Assembly (NCBI GenBank): GCA_024684055.1
Contig: JAIKXN010000108.1
Span: 1 to 35,391, forward strand
Direction of reading: 5' to 3'
DNA from: Lachnospiraceae bacterium
Lineage (GTDB): Bacteria; Bacillota; Clostridia; Lachnospirales; Lachnospiraceae
DNA length: 35,391 nt
Numbering within the stretch: position 1 is the stretch's first letter; the number at the start of each line of letters is the position of its first letter. The position numbers and the translations under genes are program-made. The notes under the pieces were generated by a model that saw only the letters and a list, made by a program, of their open reading frames with translations, did no database searches and was not told where the DNA came from. Positions 7,679-14,119 of the stretch are shown here, in pieces.

Positions 7679-8887
7679 TTAAAGGAAGCGTACAAAGTTA
7701 ACTATCGAGCCTTCGAATCGATTTTTCATTTCATAGAATTTTACTTCGGATACTTTTTCGCTTACAACACCGATCTCATCGTTAAGCGAATCGATAGAAA
7801 CAGTATCCTTCACACCGATGCATTCTGAAATTTTGTTTAAATCTTCCCTTTTTACCCTGATAAAATATTCGAATTTCTTTTTCTCGTCGGGAACGAATTC
7901 AACATCTTCGTCCTTCCAGGGACATTCGATTGTTTTACCTTTATTATTTGCACATTCAACGATATCCGATACTATGGCTGAAGCTGTAGCAAGCTTTCCT
8001 GCGCCCTGACCGTAGAAAAGTGTATCTCCGACCATATTTCCCTTTACCATAATACCGTTAAATACTCCCCTTACGCCGTAAAGGGGGCTGTCTTTGCTTA
8101 CCATGAAAGGTGCCACTATGGCAAGACATTTTCCGTCAATGTCTCTGCTTAAGCCCAAAAGTTTGATCGAACAGTTAAGCTTCTTTGCATATTCAAAATC
8201 ATTTTTACCTATATTCGTAATTCCTTCGGTATGGACATTCTTATAATTAACGGTTTTGCCCATGGCAAGAGAAGAAAGAATCGCAATCTTTCTGCACGCG
8301 TCATGTCCGCATACATCCGCTTCGGGATTCTGCTCTGCATATCCCTTTGCCTGTGCTTCTTTTAAAACCGCATCATATTCGCAGCCTTCTTCATCCATTT
8401 TCGTTAACATATAGTTGGTAGTACCGTTTAAAATACCGGTAATGCCCTCAATACGCTCTGCGCCGAGACAGTCTTTAAGAGGACGCAGAATGGGAATTCC
8501 GCCTCCTACACTTGCTTCAAAAAGATAAGAGCAGTGATTCTCTTTTGCAATCTTTAAAAGCTCCACACCGTATTCGGCAACAACAGCCTTGTTGGATGTG
8601 CAGACACTTACTGAGCGGGAAAGAAGTGCTTTTGTAAATTCGTAAGCTTTTCCGATTCCGCCCATTGCCTCTACCGCTATATCTATTTCGGGATCGTTTT
8701 CAATAATCGAAATATCATGAACCACTTTGTTTTCATTGGGATCTCCGGGGAAATCTCTAAGATCAAGGATATACTTGACTTCCACCTCATCGGAGCATCT
8801 TTCGGAAAGTTCCTTGCAGTTCTTCTCAATAATTTCAGCCACTCCGCTTCCAACGGTACCGTAGCCTAAAAGGGCAACATGTATCAT
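7679..8887 (-). CDS. hom: homoserine dehydrogenase
   Basis: Reduces aspartate semialdehyde to homoserine with NAD(P)H, the branch point to threonine and methionine. The 402 residues contain a Rossmann GYGTVGSG (8-15), SNKAVVAEYG near 97-106, the substrate-domain EASVGGGIPILRPLKD near 124-139, GILNGTTNYML near 147-157 and a C-terminal ACT-like regulatory domain from about 340. The ATG at 8887 has AAAGGAG upstream, and a strong promoter lies at 8931-8959. It is the first gene of hom - mutase-like - lysC; thrB and thrC are not nearby. Threonine feedback through the ACT domain is typical of the family, but no leader attenuator or riboswitch is visible in the short untranslated region. Confidence 0.97.
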   Translation of the reverse strand: MIHVALLGYGTVGSGVAEIIEKNCKELSERCSDEVEVKYILDLRDFPGDPNENKVVHDISIIENDPEIDIAVEAMGGIGKAYEFTKALLSRSVSVCTSNKAVVAEYGVELLKIAKENHCSYLFEASVGGGIPILRPLKDCLGAERIEGITGILNGTTNYMLTKMDEEGCEYDAVLKEAQAKGYAEQNPEADVCGHDACRKIAILSSLAMGKTVNYKNVHTEGITNIGKNDFEYAKKLNCSIKLLGLSRDIDGKCLAIVAPFMVSKDSPLYGVRGVFNGIMVKGNMVGDTLFYGQGAGKLATASAIVSDIVECANNKGKTIECPWKDEDVEFVPDEKKKFEYFIRVKREDLNKISECIGVKDTVSIDSLNDEIGVVSEKVSEVKFYEMKNRFEGSIVNFVRFL

Positions 8888-8930
8888 AACTATCTCCTTT
8901 GGGACAAAATACTGCCAAAATCAACAATGT

Positions 8931-8959
8931 ATTATAACATTAAACTTCTTGTTTGACAA
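8931..8959 (-). promoter_or_regulatory. predicted promoter of the hom operon
   Basis: TTGTCA and TATAAT on the minus strand have a 17-base spacer, with TG one base before the -10 (extended -10). It lies 43 bases before the start codon, leaving too short a leader for a riboswitch. Confidence 0.75.
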
Positions 8960-8965
8960 GTTGAG

Positions 8966-8997
8966 CAGGGAACAATCATTCTCTTTACTATTCCCTG
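8966..8997. repeat. 7-bp inverted repeat between divergent promoters
   Basis: CAGGGAA at 8966-8972 and TTCCCTG at 8991-8997 form a perfect inverted repeat with an 18-base interval. The right arm abuts the -35 of the plus-strand promoter and the left arm is close to the -35 of the hom promoter, so a factor bound here could affect both. No regulator is identified. Confidence 0.4.
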
Positions 8998-9012
8998 TCC
9001 CGTTGATAAAAT
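8984..9012 (+). promoter_or_regulatory. predicted promoter of the DUF6062 gene
   Basis: TTTACT at 8984-8989 and TAAAAT at 9007-9012 have a 17-base spacer, 47 bases before the start codon. Confidence 0.55.
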
Positions 9013-9058
9013 ATATTTAAATTTACAGGTTTCAGAAAATCTTCGGAGGATTTCATAT

Positions 9059-9826
9059 ATGAAAGAGAAGCTTTACACCATTCCCATGAACGATGCCGTT
9101 AACGCCGGCGACGAATGTCCTTTCTGCTTCGTCGAAAGAGACGTCGAACAGGATCTGCTCGATCTGGTGCTCGGTTCAGGTTCATCCTACATGGAAGCAG
9201 ACATGCGTGAAAAGACCGACAAGGCAGGCTTTTGCAGAATGCATTTCAAGAAAATGTTTGACTACGGCAACACGCTCGGAAACGCATGGATTTTAAAAAC
9301 ACATTATATGGAGATGCGTAACCAGATGAAAAAGAGCATGGACTCTTACAAGCCCGGCAAAACAACCATCATGTCAAAGTTTTCAAAGTCTTCCAAAGTT
9401 GAAATGAAAAACTCCGTGGCAGCATGGGTAAAAGAAAAAGAAGAATCATGCTATATATGCAATTCCTTTAAGGAAATGTATGAAAGATATCTCGATACAT
9501 TTTTCGTAATGTATAAAAAAGATGATGAATTCGTAAACAAGATAAAGAATTCAAAAGGTTTCTGTCTTACACATTTCGGCGATCTGTGCGAAGCCGCGGA
9601 AACAAGATTAAACGACAAGCAGAAAGAGGAATTCTTCAACATGCTCTTCCCTCTCATGGAAGAAAACATGAGCCGCCTTCAGGAAGACGTTTCCTGGCTG
9701 ATTGAAAAATACGATTACAGAAACAAAGACGCCGACTGGAAGAATTCAAAAGATGCAATCCAGAGGGGTATGCAGAAATTAAAAGGTTCCTACCCCGCAG
9801 ATCCCGTATATCAGCAGAAAAAATAA
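9059..9826 (+). CDS. DUF6062 family protein with two CxxC/CxxH modules
   Basis: 255 residues with no signal peptide or membrane segment, so cytoplasmic. I recognise it as DUF6062, a family common in gut Clostridia with no known function. It contains two similar modules: C20-x2-C23 followed by GFCRMHF (C59, H62), and C131-x2-C134 followed by GFCLTHF (C169, H172). The spacing between pairs is 36 and 35 residues, so the protein looks like an internal duplication with two C3H metal sites, probably zinc; metal binding is inference. GGAGGA lies nine bases before the ATG. It is a single gene with its own promoter and a terminator at 9935-9974. Its 3' end is repeated just downstream. Confidence 0.75.
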   Translation: MKEKLYTIPMNDAVNAGDECPFCFVERDVEQDLLDLVLGSGSSYMEADMREKTDKAGFCRMHFKKMFDYGNTLGNAWILKTHYMEMRNQMKKSMDSYKPGKTTIMSKFSKSSKVEMKNSVAAWVKEKEESCYICNSFKEMYERYLDTFFVMYKKDDEFVNKIKNSKGFCLTHFGDLCEAAETRLNDKQKEEFFNMLFPLMEENMSRLQEDVSWLIEKYDYRNKDADWKNSKDAIQRGMQKLKGSYPADPVYQQKK

Positions 9827-9867
9827 AACATTTTTCAAATCAAAAAATAAAACCGGCATTTTTCAAA
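9818..9867 (+). repeat. in-frame repeat of the DUF6062 gene end
   Basis: AAAAAATAAAAC at 9818-9829, holding the last codons and TAA stop, recurs at 9842-9853. The following CATTTTTCAAA at 9829-9839 recurs at 9857-9867 after a three-base insertion. The second TAA is 24 bases after the first and in the same frame. Confidence 0.8.
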
Positions 9868-9934
9868 GCTGCCGAAATACACAACCGTATTATCTGATAA
9901 ACAATTGTATTTATAAAAAATATAAAGCCAACAG

Positions 9935-9974
9935 AAAGACCTTTACCGTTTTTGATACGATAAAGGTCTTTTTT
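9935..9974 (+). terminator. terminator after the DUF6062 gene
   Basis: An 11-bp perfect stem (9935-9945 with 9961-9971) and a T-run at 9969-9974. The minus-strand side lacks a clear U-run, so it mainly serves the plus strand. Confidence 0.8.
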
Positions 9975-9993
9975 GCTGCTTTGTATTGAATTT

Positions 9994-10063
9994 GTTGTAT
10001 TTCTGTTTTTGAATTTGTTGTATTTCTGTTTTTTGAATTTGTTGTATTTCTGTTTTTGAATTT
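9994..10063 (-). repeat. three tandem 23-24 bp repeats downstream of the beta-CASP gene
   Basis: Copies at 9994-10016, 10017-10040 and 10041-10063 are identical except for one extra base in a T-run of the middle copy. They begin 40 bases beyond the stop of the minus-strand metallo-hydrolase gene. In another frame they read TEIQQIQK repeats. There are no spacers, so this is not CRISPR. Confidence 0.95.
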
Positions 10064-10102
10064 GCTTTTTCTTTTGTTTTCGATTCAGTTTCGGTTACTG
10101 CT

Positions 10103-11707
10103 TTATCTGTCCCATTTGTCACACAGCGAGTTGATCTGATCCGCAAATTTCGCAAGATCCTTGTTCGTACCGCCCTGATTTCTTTCGATAACCTGTAACA
10201 GTCTGTTTCCTGCCGCAAGGAGTCTCGCGAATACTTCGGTAACTCTCTTGGTGGGATCTTTCTTTTCGACAGGCTTCGGATAAGCTTCGTATACAATCTC
10301 ATTGGCAGCGAGGTCGTAAACGGTTCCGCTGAAAGGTGCATACGCATCAAATCCGTATGAATCTTTAAGACAGTCCGAAAAGATATTACATACGGTGTCT
10401 TCACCGTGTACAATGAATACCTTGTCAGGCTTTTGCTCAAAAGCATTGATCCAGTTAATAAGTCCGCCCTTGTCGGCGTGTCCGCTCATTCCGGCAAGAA
10501 CCTGAATGTTCGCATTGACTTCAATAGGCTCGCCGAAGAGTTTGACTTCATCAACGCCTTCGACAAGTACTCGTCCAAGAGTACCCACTGCCTGATAACC
10601 TACAAAGAGAATCGTACATTCCTCACGCCAGAGGTTATGTTTCAGATGGTGTCTGATACGGCCCGCTTCACACATGCCGGACGCGGAAATGATAACCTTG
10701 GGTTCGGGATCGAAGTTGATCTCTCTGGATTCGTCCGACGTGATCGTAAGTTCGAGTCCCGGGAAAACCAGCGGATTGATACCCTGCCTTACAAGTTCCA
10801 TCGCCTGATCGGAGAAGCAATTATAAATGTTCTTCTGGAAAACTTCCGTTGCTTCAACGGCAAGAGGCGAATCGACGAACACTTTGAATCCGTCATGACC
10901 TTTAATCATTTCGTCCGCTTTGATCTGTCTTAAGAAATAAAGCATTTCCTGTGTTCTGCCGACAGCAAACGAAGGAATGACCACATTACCTCCCCTGTCA
11001 AAAGTTTCCTGAATTATATGCGCAAGTTCTTTTACATAATCGGGAGTATCGTTTGAATGGAATCTGTCGCCGTATGTGGATTCCATGACAACATAATCTG
11101 CGGTAGCCGTGTATGAAGGATCTTTAAGAATCGGATCGTTTACGTTACCCAAGTCACCCGAAAATACGATCTTCTTGGTAACTTCATCCTCGGTAATCCA
11201 GATTTCGATACTCGATGAGCCCAAAAGATGTCCGACATCGGTAAATCTGAACTGAATTCCGTCGCATAAATCATACTGAGCGTTATATGCAAAAGGCAGA
11301 ATTCTCTTGATCACGCCTTCCGCGTCCTCCATCGTATAAAGAGGTTTTATATCAAAATCTTTCGCACCTCTCTTTGCCTTACGGGCTTTCCATTCTGCTT
11401 CCTGCATCTGAATGTGTGCGGAATCTCTTAACATTATGCTGCAAAGATCCCTGGTAGCTTCAGTAGCAATAACCTTGCCTTTAAATCCTTTTGCATACAA
11501 AAGAGGCAGAAGTCCCGTATGGTCTATATGAGCATGCGTAATAAACACATAATCAATGTCGCTCTCGGCACAGGGTAACTCTGTATTCTCGTAAACATTT
11601 ACGCCCTGTTCCATACCATAATCAACCAGAATCCACTTGCCGCATGCCTCAAGACAATGGCAGCTTCCGGTTACTTCGTGATCCGCCCCGATAAAATGAA
11701 GTCTCAT
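10103..11707 (-). CDS. beta-CASP metallo-beta-lactamase fold RNA-processing-type hydrolase
   Basis: 534 residues, like the CPSF73/Ysh1-type family of bacterial RNA-specific metallo-hydrolases. The zinc motif THAHIDH lies at 57-63, DVGHLLGS near 157-164 and FSGDLGN near 182-188. The beta-CASP insert starts at MESTYGDR, and later motifs include PSFAVGRTQE, the SASGMCEAGR segment and SGHADKGGL. It lacks the long C-terminal domain of RNase J, so RNase J itself is unlikely; endo- or exonuclease activity on RNA is inferred from the family. Its promoter is at 11770-11798, and GGGGGG lies about twelve bases before the ATG. A single-base frame change near the stop would add about 55 hydrophilic residues from the repeats downstream. 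Confidence 0.9.
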   Translation of the reverse strand: MRLHFIGADHEVTGSCHCLEACGKWILVDYGMEQGVNVYENTELPCAESDIDYVFITHAHIDHTGLLPLLYAKGFKGKVIATEATRDLCSIMLRDSAHIQMQEAEWKARKAKRGAKDFDIKPLYTMEDAEGVIKRILPFAYNAQYDLCDGIQFRFTDVGHLLGSSSIEIWITEDEVTKKIVFSGDLGNVNDPILKDPSYTATADYVVMESTYGDRFHSNDTPDYVKELAHIIQETFDRGGNVVIPSFAVGRTQEMLYFLRQIKADEMIKGHDGFKVFVDSPLAVEATEVFQKNIYNCFSDQAMELVRQGINPLVFPGLELTITSDESREINFDPEPKVIISASGMCEAGRIRHHLKHNLWREECTILFVGYQAVGTLGRVLVEGVDEVKLFGEPIEVNANIQVLAGMSGHADKGGLINWINAFEQKPDKVFIVHGEDTVCNIFSDCLKDSYGFDAYAPFSGTVYDLAANEIVYEAYPKPVEKKDPTKRVTEVFARLLAAGNRLLQVIERNQGGTNKDLAKFADQINSLCDKWDR

Positions 11708-11769
11708 ATTTAATTTTGCCCCCCTTGATTTACTTTTAGTGAAAATCTTCCAGCAAATTAATTATATAT

Positions 11770-11798
11770 ATTTTACCAAATTTTATGTATTTTTACAA
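11770..11798 (-). promoter_or_regulatory. predicted promoter of the beta-CASP hydrolase
   Basis: TTGTAA and TAAAAT on the minus strand with a 17-base spacer, about 62 bases before the start codon. Confidence 0.6.
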
Positions 11799-11832
11799 CC
11801 TTTGTGTCCCTCAAAAAGAGCCTTATGCAAAT

Positions 11833-11853
11833 AAAAAATCCGCCGAAGCGAAT
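11833..11853 (-). terminator. terminator of the EamA-dtd-5-FCL operon
   Basis: On the minus strand a 6-bp stem (one G-T pair) closes on a TTCG tetraloop and is followed by six Ts. It lies just upstream of the next gene's promoter. Confidence 0.75.
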
Positions 11854-12070
11854 TTGTTAAGTTTAAAATTAATTTTCAGGCACTTTTCCTTAAATCAGGC
11901 ATATCTTTATCAAATATGTAAATTTTGACCGTTTTAGTCATTGCCAATAAAAGCCATCATACGACCACAGTCTCATCCATCCGAGCCCGGATTAATCATC
12001 TGACTGTCGTATCATTAATCAGACTTTAATCTGTTTTCAGGATATTACATCTCAGGTGGAATTATATCCA
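11854..12070 (-). other. 217-bp untranslated tail of the 5-FCL gene with a degenerate copy of its 3' end
   Basis: Together with the terminator and promoter to its left this fills the longest gene-free stretch (11708-12070). At 11954-11985 the minus strand reads like the end of the 5-FCL gene (12068-12098): the gene ends M-D-E-V-V-V-G-stop and the copy reads M-D-E-T-V-V-V-stop, with about 24 of 33 bases matching. Short GATTAAT-containing repeats lie between them. No ORF with a ribosome binding site and no RNA gene was recognised. Confidence 0.55.
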
Positions 12071-12613
12071 TTATCCGACCACTACTTCATCCATCGGAAT
12101 GTCAAATTCATCATGCATGATATCATTCACATAACACTGCTTAAAACATACTCCGACTTTTTTGATACAGGCATCTTTATGAACCGAAAAGAATCTGTCA
12201 TAATATCCTTTTCCGTAGCCGATCCTGTAGCCGGATTCATCAAAGGCAACTCCCGGAACAACGGCAAGATATTTTCTCTCTTTTCCGAATTTGATTTCCT
12301 TTAAACCTTCAACAGGCTCCCTCACATTAAAATTTCCCGTCTCGAGTTCATTTATGTTCTTAACTTCATAAAACGTCATCTCATCCCCGGAAGTCTTCGG
12401 AAAATAAAATGAATGTTTTGAATCGGGATCAAATATACCGAATACATCTGCTTCGTATTCAAGCGGCGCATACAAAAGAATCCCGTCATATTTGTCTTTT
12501 GCGATAAGATCGATAAGTTTTTCCCTTATACGCTCTGAGGCCTCTTGGGCTTCTTCAAACGGTATGTTTTTCCGGATTCCGATATATTCTTTTCTTAACG
12601 CTTTTTTATCCAT
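12071..12613 (-). CDS. 5-formyltetrahydrofolate cyclo-ligase
   Basis: Converts 5-formyl-THF to 5,10-methenyl-THF with ATP, clearing an inhibitory folate. The 180 residues show the basic N-terminal KKALRKEYIGIRK helix and the family signature PGVAFDESGYRIGYGKGYYDRFF near 129-151. The ATG at 12613 has AGGTAGAT upstream, inside a duplicated segment. An additional upstream copy of this ribosome binding site and start (ATG at 12662) opens only a five-codon frame because one A is missing. The gene lies directly after dtd in a probable EamA-dtd-5-FCL operon. Confidence 0.93.
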   Translation of the reverse strand: MDKKALRKEYIGIRKNIPFEEAQEASERIREKLIDLIAKDKYDGILLYAPLEYEADVFGIFDPDSKHSFYFPKTSGDEMTFYEVKNINELETGNFNVREPVEGLKEIKFGKERKYLAVVPGVAFDESGYRIGYGKGYYDRFFSVHKDACIKKVGVCFKQCYVNDIMHDEFDIPMDEVVVG

Positions 12614-12692
12614 ATATCTACCTATAAATCATTCGAATCAAGACTTAACGCTTTTTATCCATATATCTACCTATAATTCATTCGAATCAAGA
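12594..12692 (-). repeat. tandem 50/49-bp duplication of the dtd end / 5-FCL start junction
   Basis: 12594-12643 and 12644-12692 are adjacent near-identical copies, differing by one base in a T-run and a small change in the stop region. Each carries the last dtd codons and stop, the ribosome binding site and the first 5-FCL codons. The copy next to dtd has the true dtd stop but a frameshifted 5-FCL start (MDKKR then stop); the other has the true 5-FCL start. Confidence 0.95.
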
Positions 12693-13117
12693 ACGATCGT
12701 AAACGGTCCGTCATTAAGAAGTTCGACTTTCATATCCGCACCGAATATACCCTTTTCAACATGTTTTCCGGCTTTTTGGCACTCATCGATAATATATTCA
12801 TATAATTCGTTAGCCATGTCAGGCGCTCCGGCATTTGTAAAAGAAGGTCTGTGGCCTTTCTTACAGTCTGCATATAAAGTAAACTGCGAGATGAGAAGAA
12901 GCGCTCCATCGACATCCGAAAGCGACAGATTGGTCTTTCCGTTTTCGTCCTCGAATATTCTGAGTCCAAGCATCTTCTTTATCATTTTATCAGCAGTTTC
13001 CTTTGTATCGTCGTGAGTCACTCCGATCAATACAAGGAATCCTTTTTCTATCTGCCCCGTAATTTTCGAATCCACGGTTACGGATGCGTGTGATACTCTC
13101 TGAATTACAAATTTCAT
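12671..13117 (-). CDS. dtd: D-aminoacyl-tRNA deacylase
   Basis: Hydrolyses D-amino acids from mischarged tRNAs, a proofreading enzyme of translation. The 148-residue length is normal. The N-terminal [16 protein letters not shown] is typical, the catalytic [17 protein letters not shown] lies near 76-92, and the cross-subunit Gly-Pro motif is NDGPFTI near 135-141. It follows the EamA gene by 18 bases. Its last codons and stop are duplicated downstream together with the next gene's start. Confidence 0.97.
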   Translation of the reverse strand: MKFVIQRVSHASVTVDSKITGQIEKGFLVLIGVTHDDTKETADKMIKKMLGLRIFEDENGKTNLSLSDVDGALLLISQFTLYADCKKGHRPSFTNAGAPDMANELYEYIIDECQKAGKHVEKGIFGADMKVELLNDGPFTIVLDSNEL

Positions 13118-13135
13118 GATTAAGCCTCTTTCATC

Positions 13136-13978
13136 TTACAATACAGCAACAACGATACCCGCTATGATTATGCAGGCGCATATGAGCTTGTAGCCTATGT
13201 TCTTTTCTTTAAATATGAACTTGCCCGCCAGGATCGTTACAATGCAGCAGCTCTGCTTTATAAGCGTCATAACGGTCACCCTCGAATCTGGCATTCTGTT
13301 GGCTATAAACAAAGCCTTGTCCCCGATAACGAACATAATGGCAAGTATCCATATCCAGTAGTTTTTCAAAGCGCTTACTATCTTTACTTTTTCCTTTGTT
13401 ACAACAATAAATATTATATAATAAATGACCAGGAAAAGCATATACCAAAACTGAAGCTGAGTGCTTGTTACGTTTTTGGTAAGTATCTTGTCCATTACGC
13501 CGGATATGGCATTAAAAAGGCATGAAAGAAGCGTGTAGATCACTACCCTCGCACTGACCTTTTCTTCCTTAAGATTCTTCCTTCTTTCGCACATCACAAG
13601 GCCGACACAGACAAGCACAAGACCTGCTATCTGAAGGATACTCATTTTCTCTTTAAGAATTGCAACTCCGAGAAGCGTCGCAAAAAGCACTCTGGACAGA
13701 TCTATAATGCCGTAAAGGCTTACAGGCATCTGTTTTATGGCTTTAAACGAAAGTATCCATGCCGCAAATATTATAAGCGATTTAAACGCTATAAAAAGCA
13801 TCGTGACCGGGTCAACACCCCACGCTTTGGGTGCGCTCGGCAATACAAACAGAAATGATAAAGCCGTATAAATGATCAGTACTTCTATTACAGTATTCTT
13901 TTCAAGAGATTTTTTCTTAACGATTTCCCTTCCGCCTTTTAAAAGTCCGTAAAGGAGAACCAGTAAAATCCACCACAT
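13136..13978 (-). CDS. EamA/DMT-family membrane transporter
   Basis: 280 residues from the chosen start at 13978 (MWWILLVLLYG), which has AAGGA nine bases upstream; the longer reading to 14068 has a polar N-terminus without a good ribosome binding site. About ten hydrophobic segments in two EamA-like halves are visible, for example LIIFAAWILSFKAI, ILQIAGLVLVCVGLVM, FWYMLFLVIYYIIFIVV and LICACIIIAGIVVAVL. Such transporters export amino acids or metabolites; the substrate cannot be inferred. It is the first gene of a probable operon with dtd and the 5-FCL gene and follows the terminator of the GTPase gene. Confidence 0.85.
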   Translation of the reverse strand: MWWILLVLLYGLLKGGREIVKKKSLEKNTVIEVLIIYTALSFLFVLPSAPKAWGVDPVTMLFIAFKSLIIFAAWILSFKAIKQMPVSLYGIIDLSRVLFATLLGVAILKEKMSILQIAGLVLVCVGLVMCERRKNLKEEKVSARVVIYTLLSCLFNAISGVMDKILTKNVTSTQLQFWYMLFLVIYYIIFIVVTKEKVKIVSALKNYWIWILAIMFVIGDKALFIANRMPDSRVTVMTLIKQSCCIVTILAGKFIFKEKNIGYKLICACIIIAGIVVAVL

Positions 13979-14073
13979 CTTCGTAAGTCCTTTTAAATAA
14001 TTACATTTTGCTAATATATGATCAACCCGACACCGCTGATTTTGCTTCAGCTGACATCCCCGGATCAATGCAT

Positions 14074-14105
14074 AAAAAAAGAGGATCTTCTTGTTCAGAA
14101 GACCC
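14074..14105 (-). terminator. terminator of the dynamin-like GTPase gene
   Basis: Minus-strand stem of up to 11 bp with two G-T pairs (arms about 14081-14091 and 14097-14105), a five-base loop and seven Ts. It separates the GTPase gene from the EamA gene. Confidence 0.8.
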
Positions 14106-14119
14106 CCTGATATTTAATT

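Noticed and set aside
8888-8930. Lysine riboswitch or threonine attenuator upstream of hom
   Set aside because: The predicted leader is under 45 bases with no hairpin or Thr-rich leader peptide.
9994-10063. CRISPR-like short repeats
   Set aside because: Units are directly adjacent with no spacers, and no cas gene is present.
9943-10446. 167-codon minus-strand frame overlapping the beta-CASP gene end
   Set aside because: Most of it lies out of frame over a clear conserved enzyme and has no ribosome binding site; only its last third, past the stop, may matter and is reported as a possible lost or frameshifted tail.
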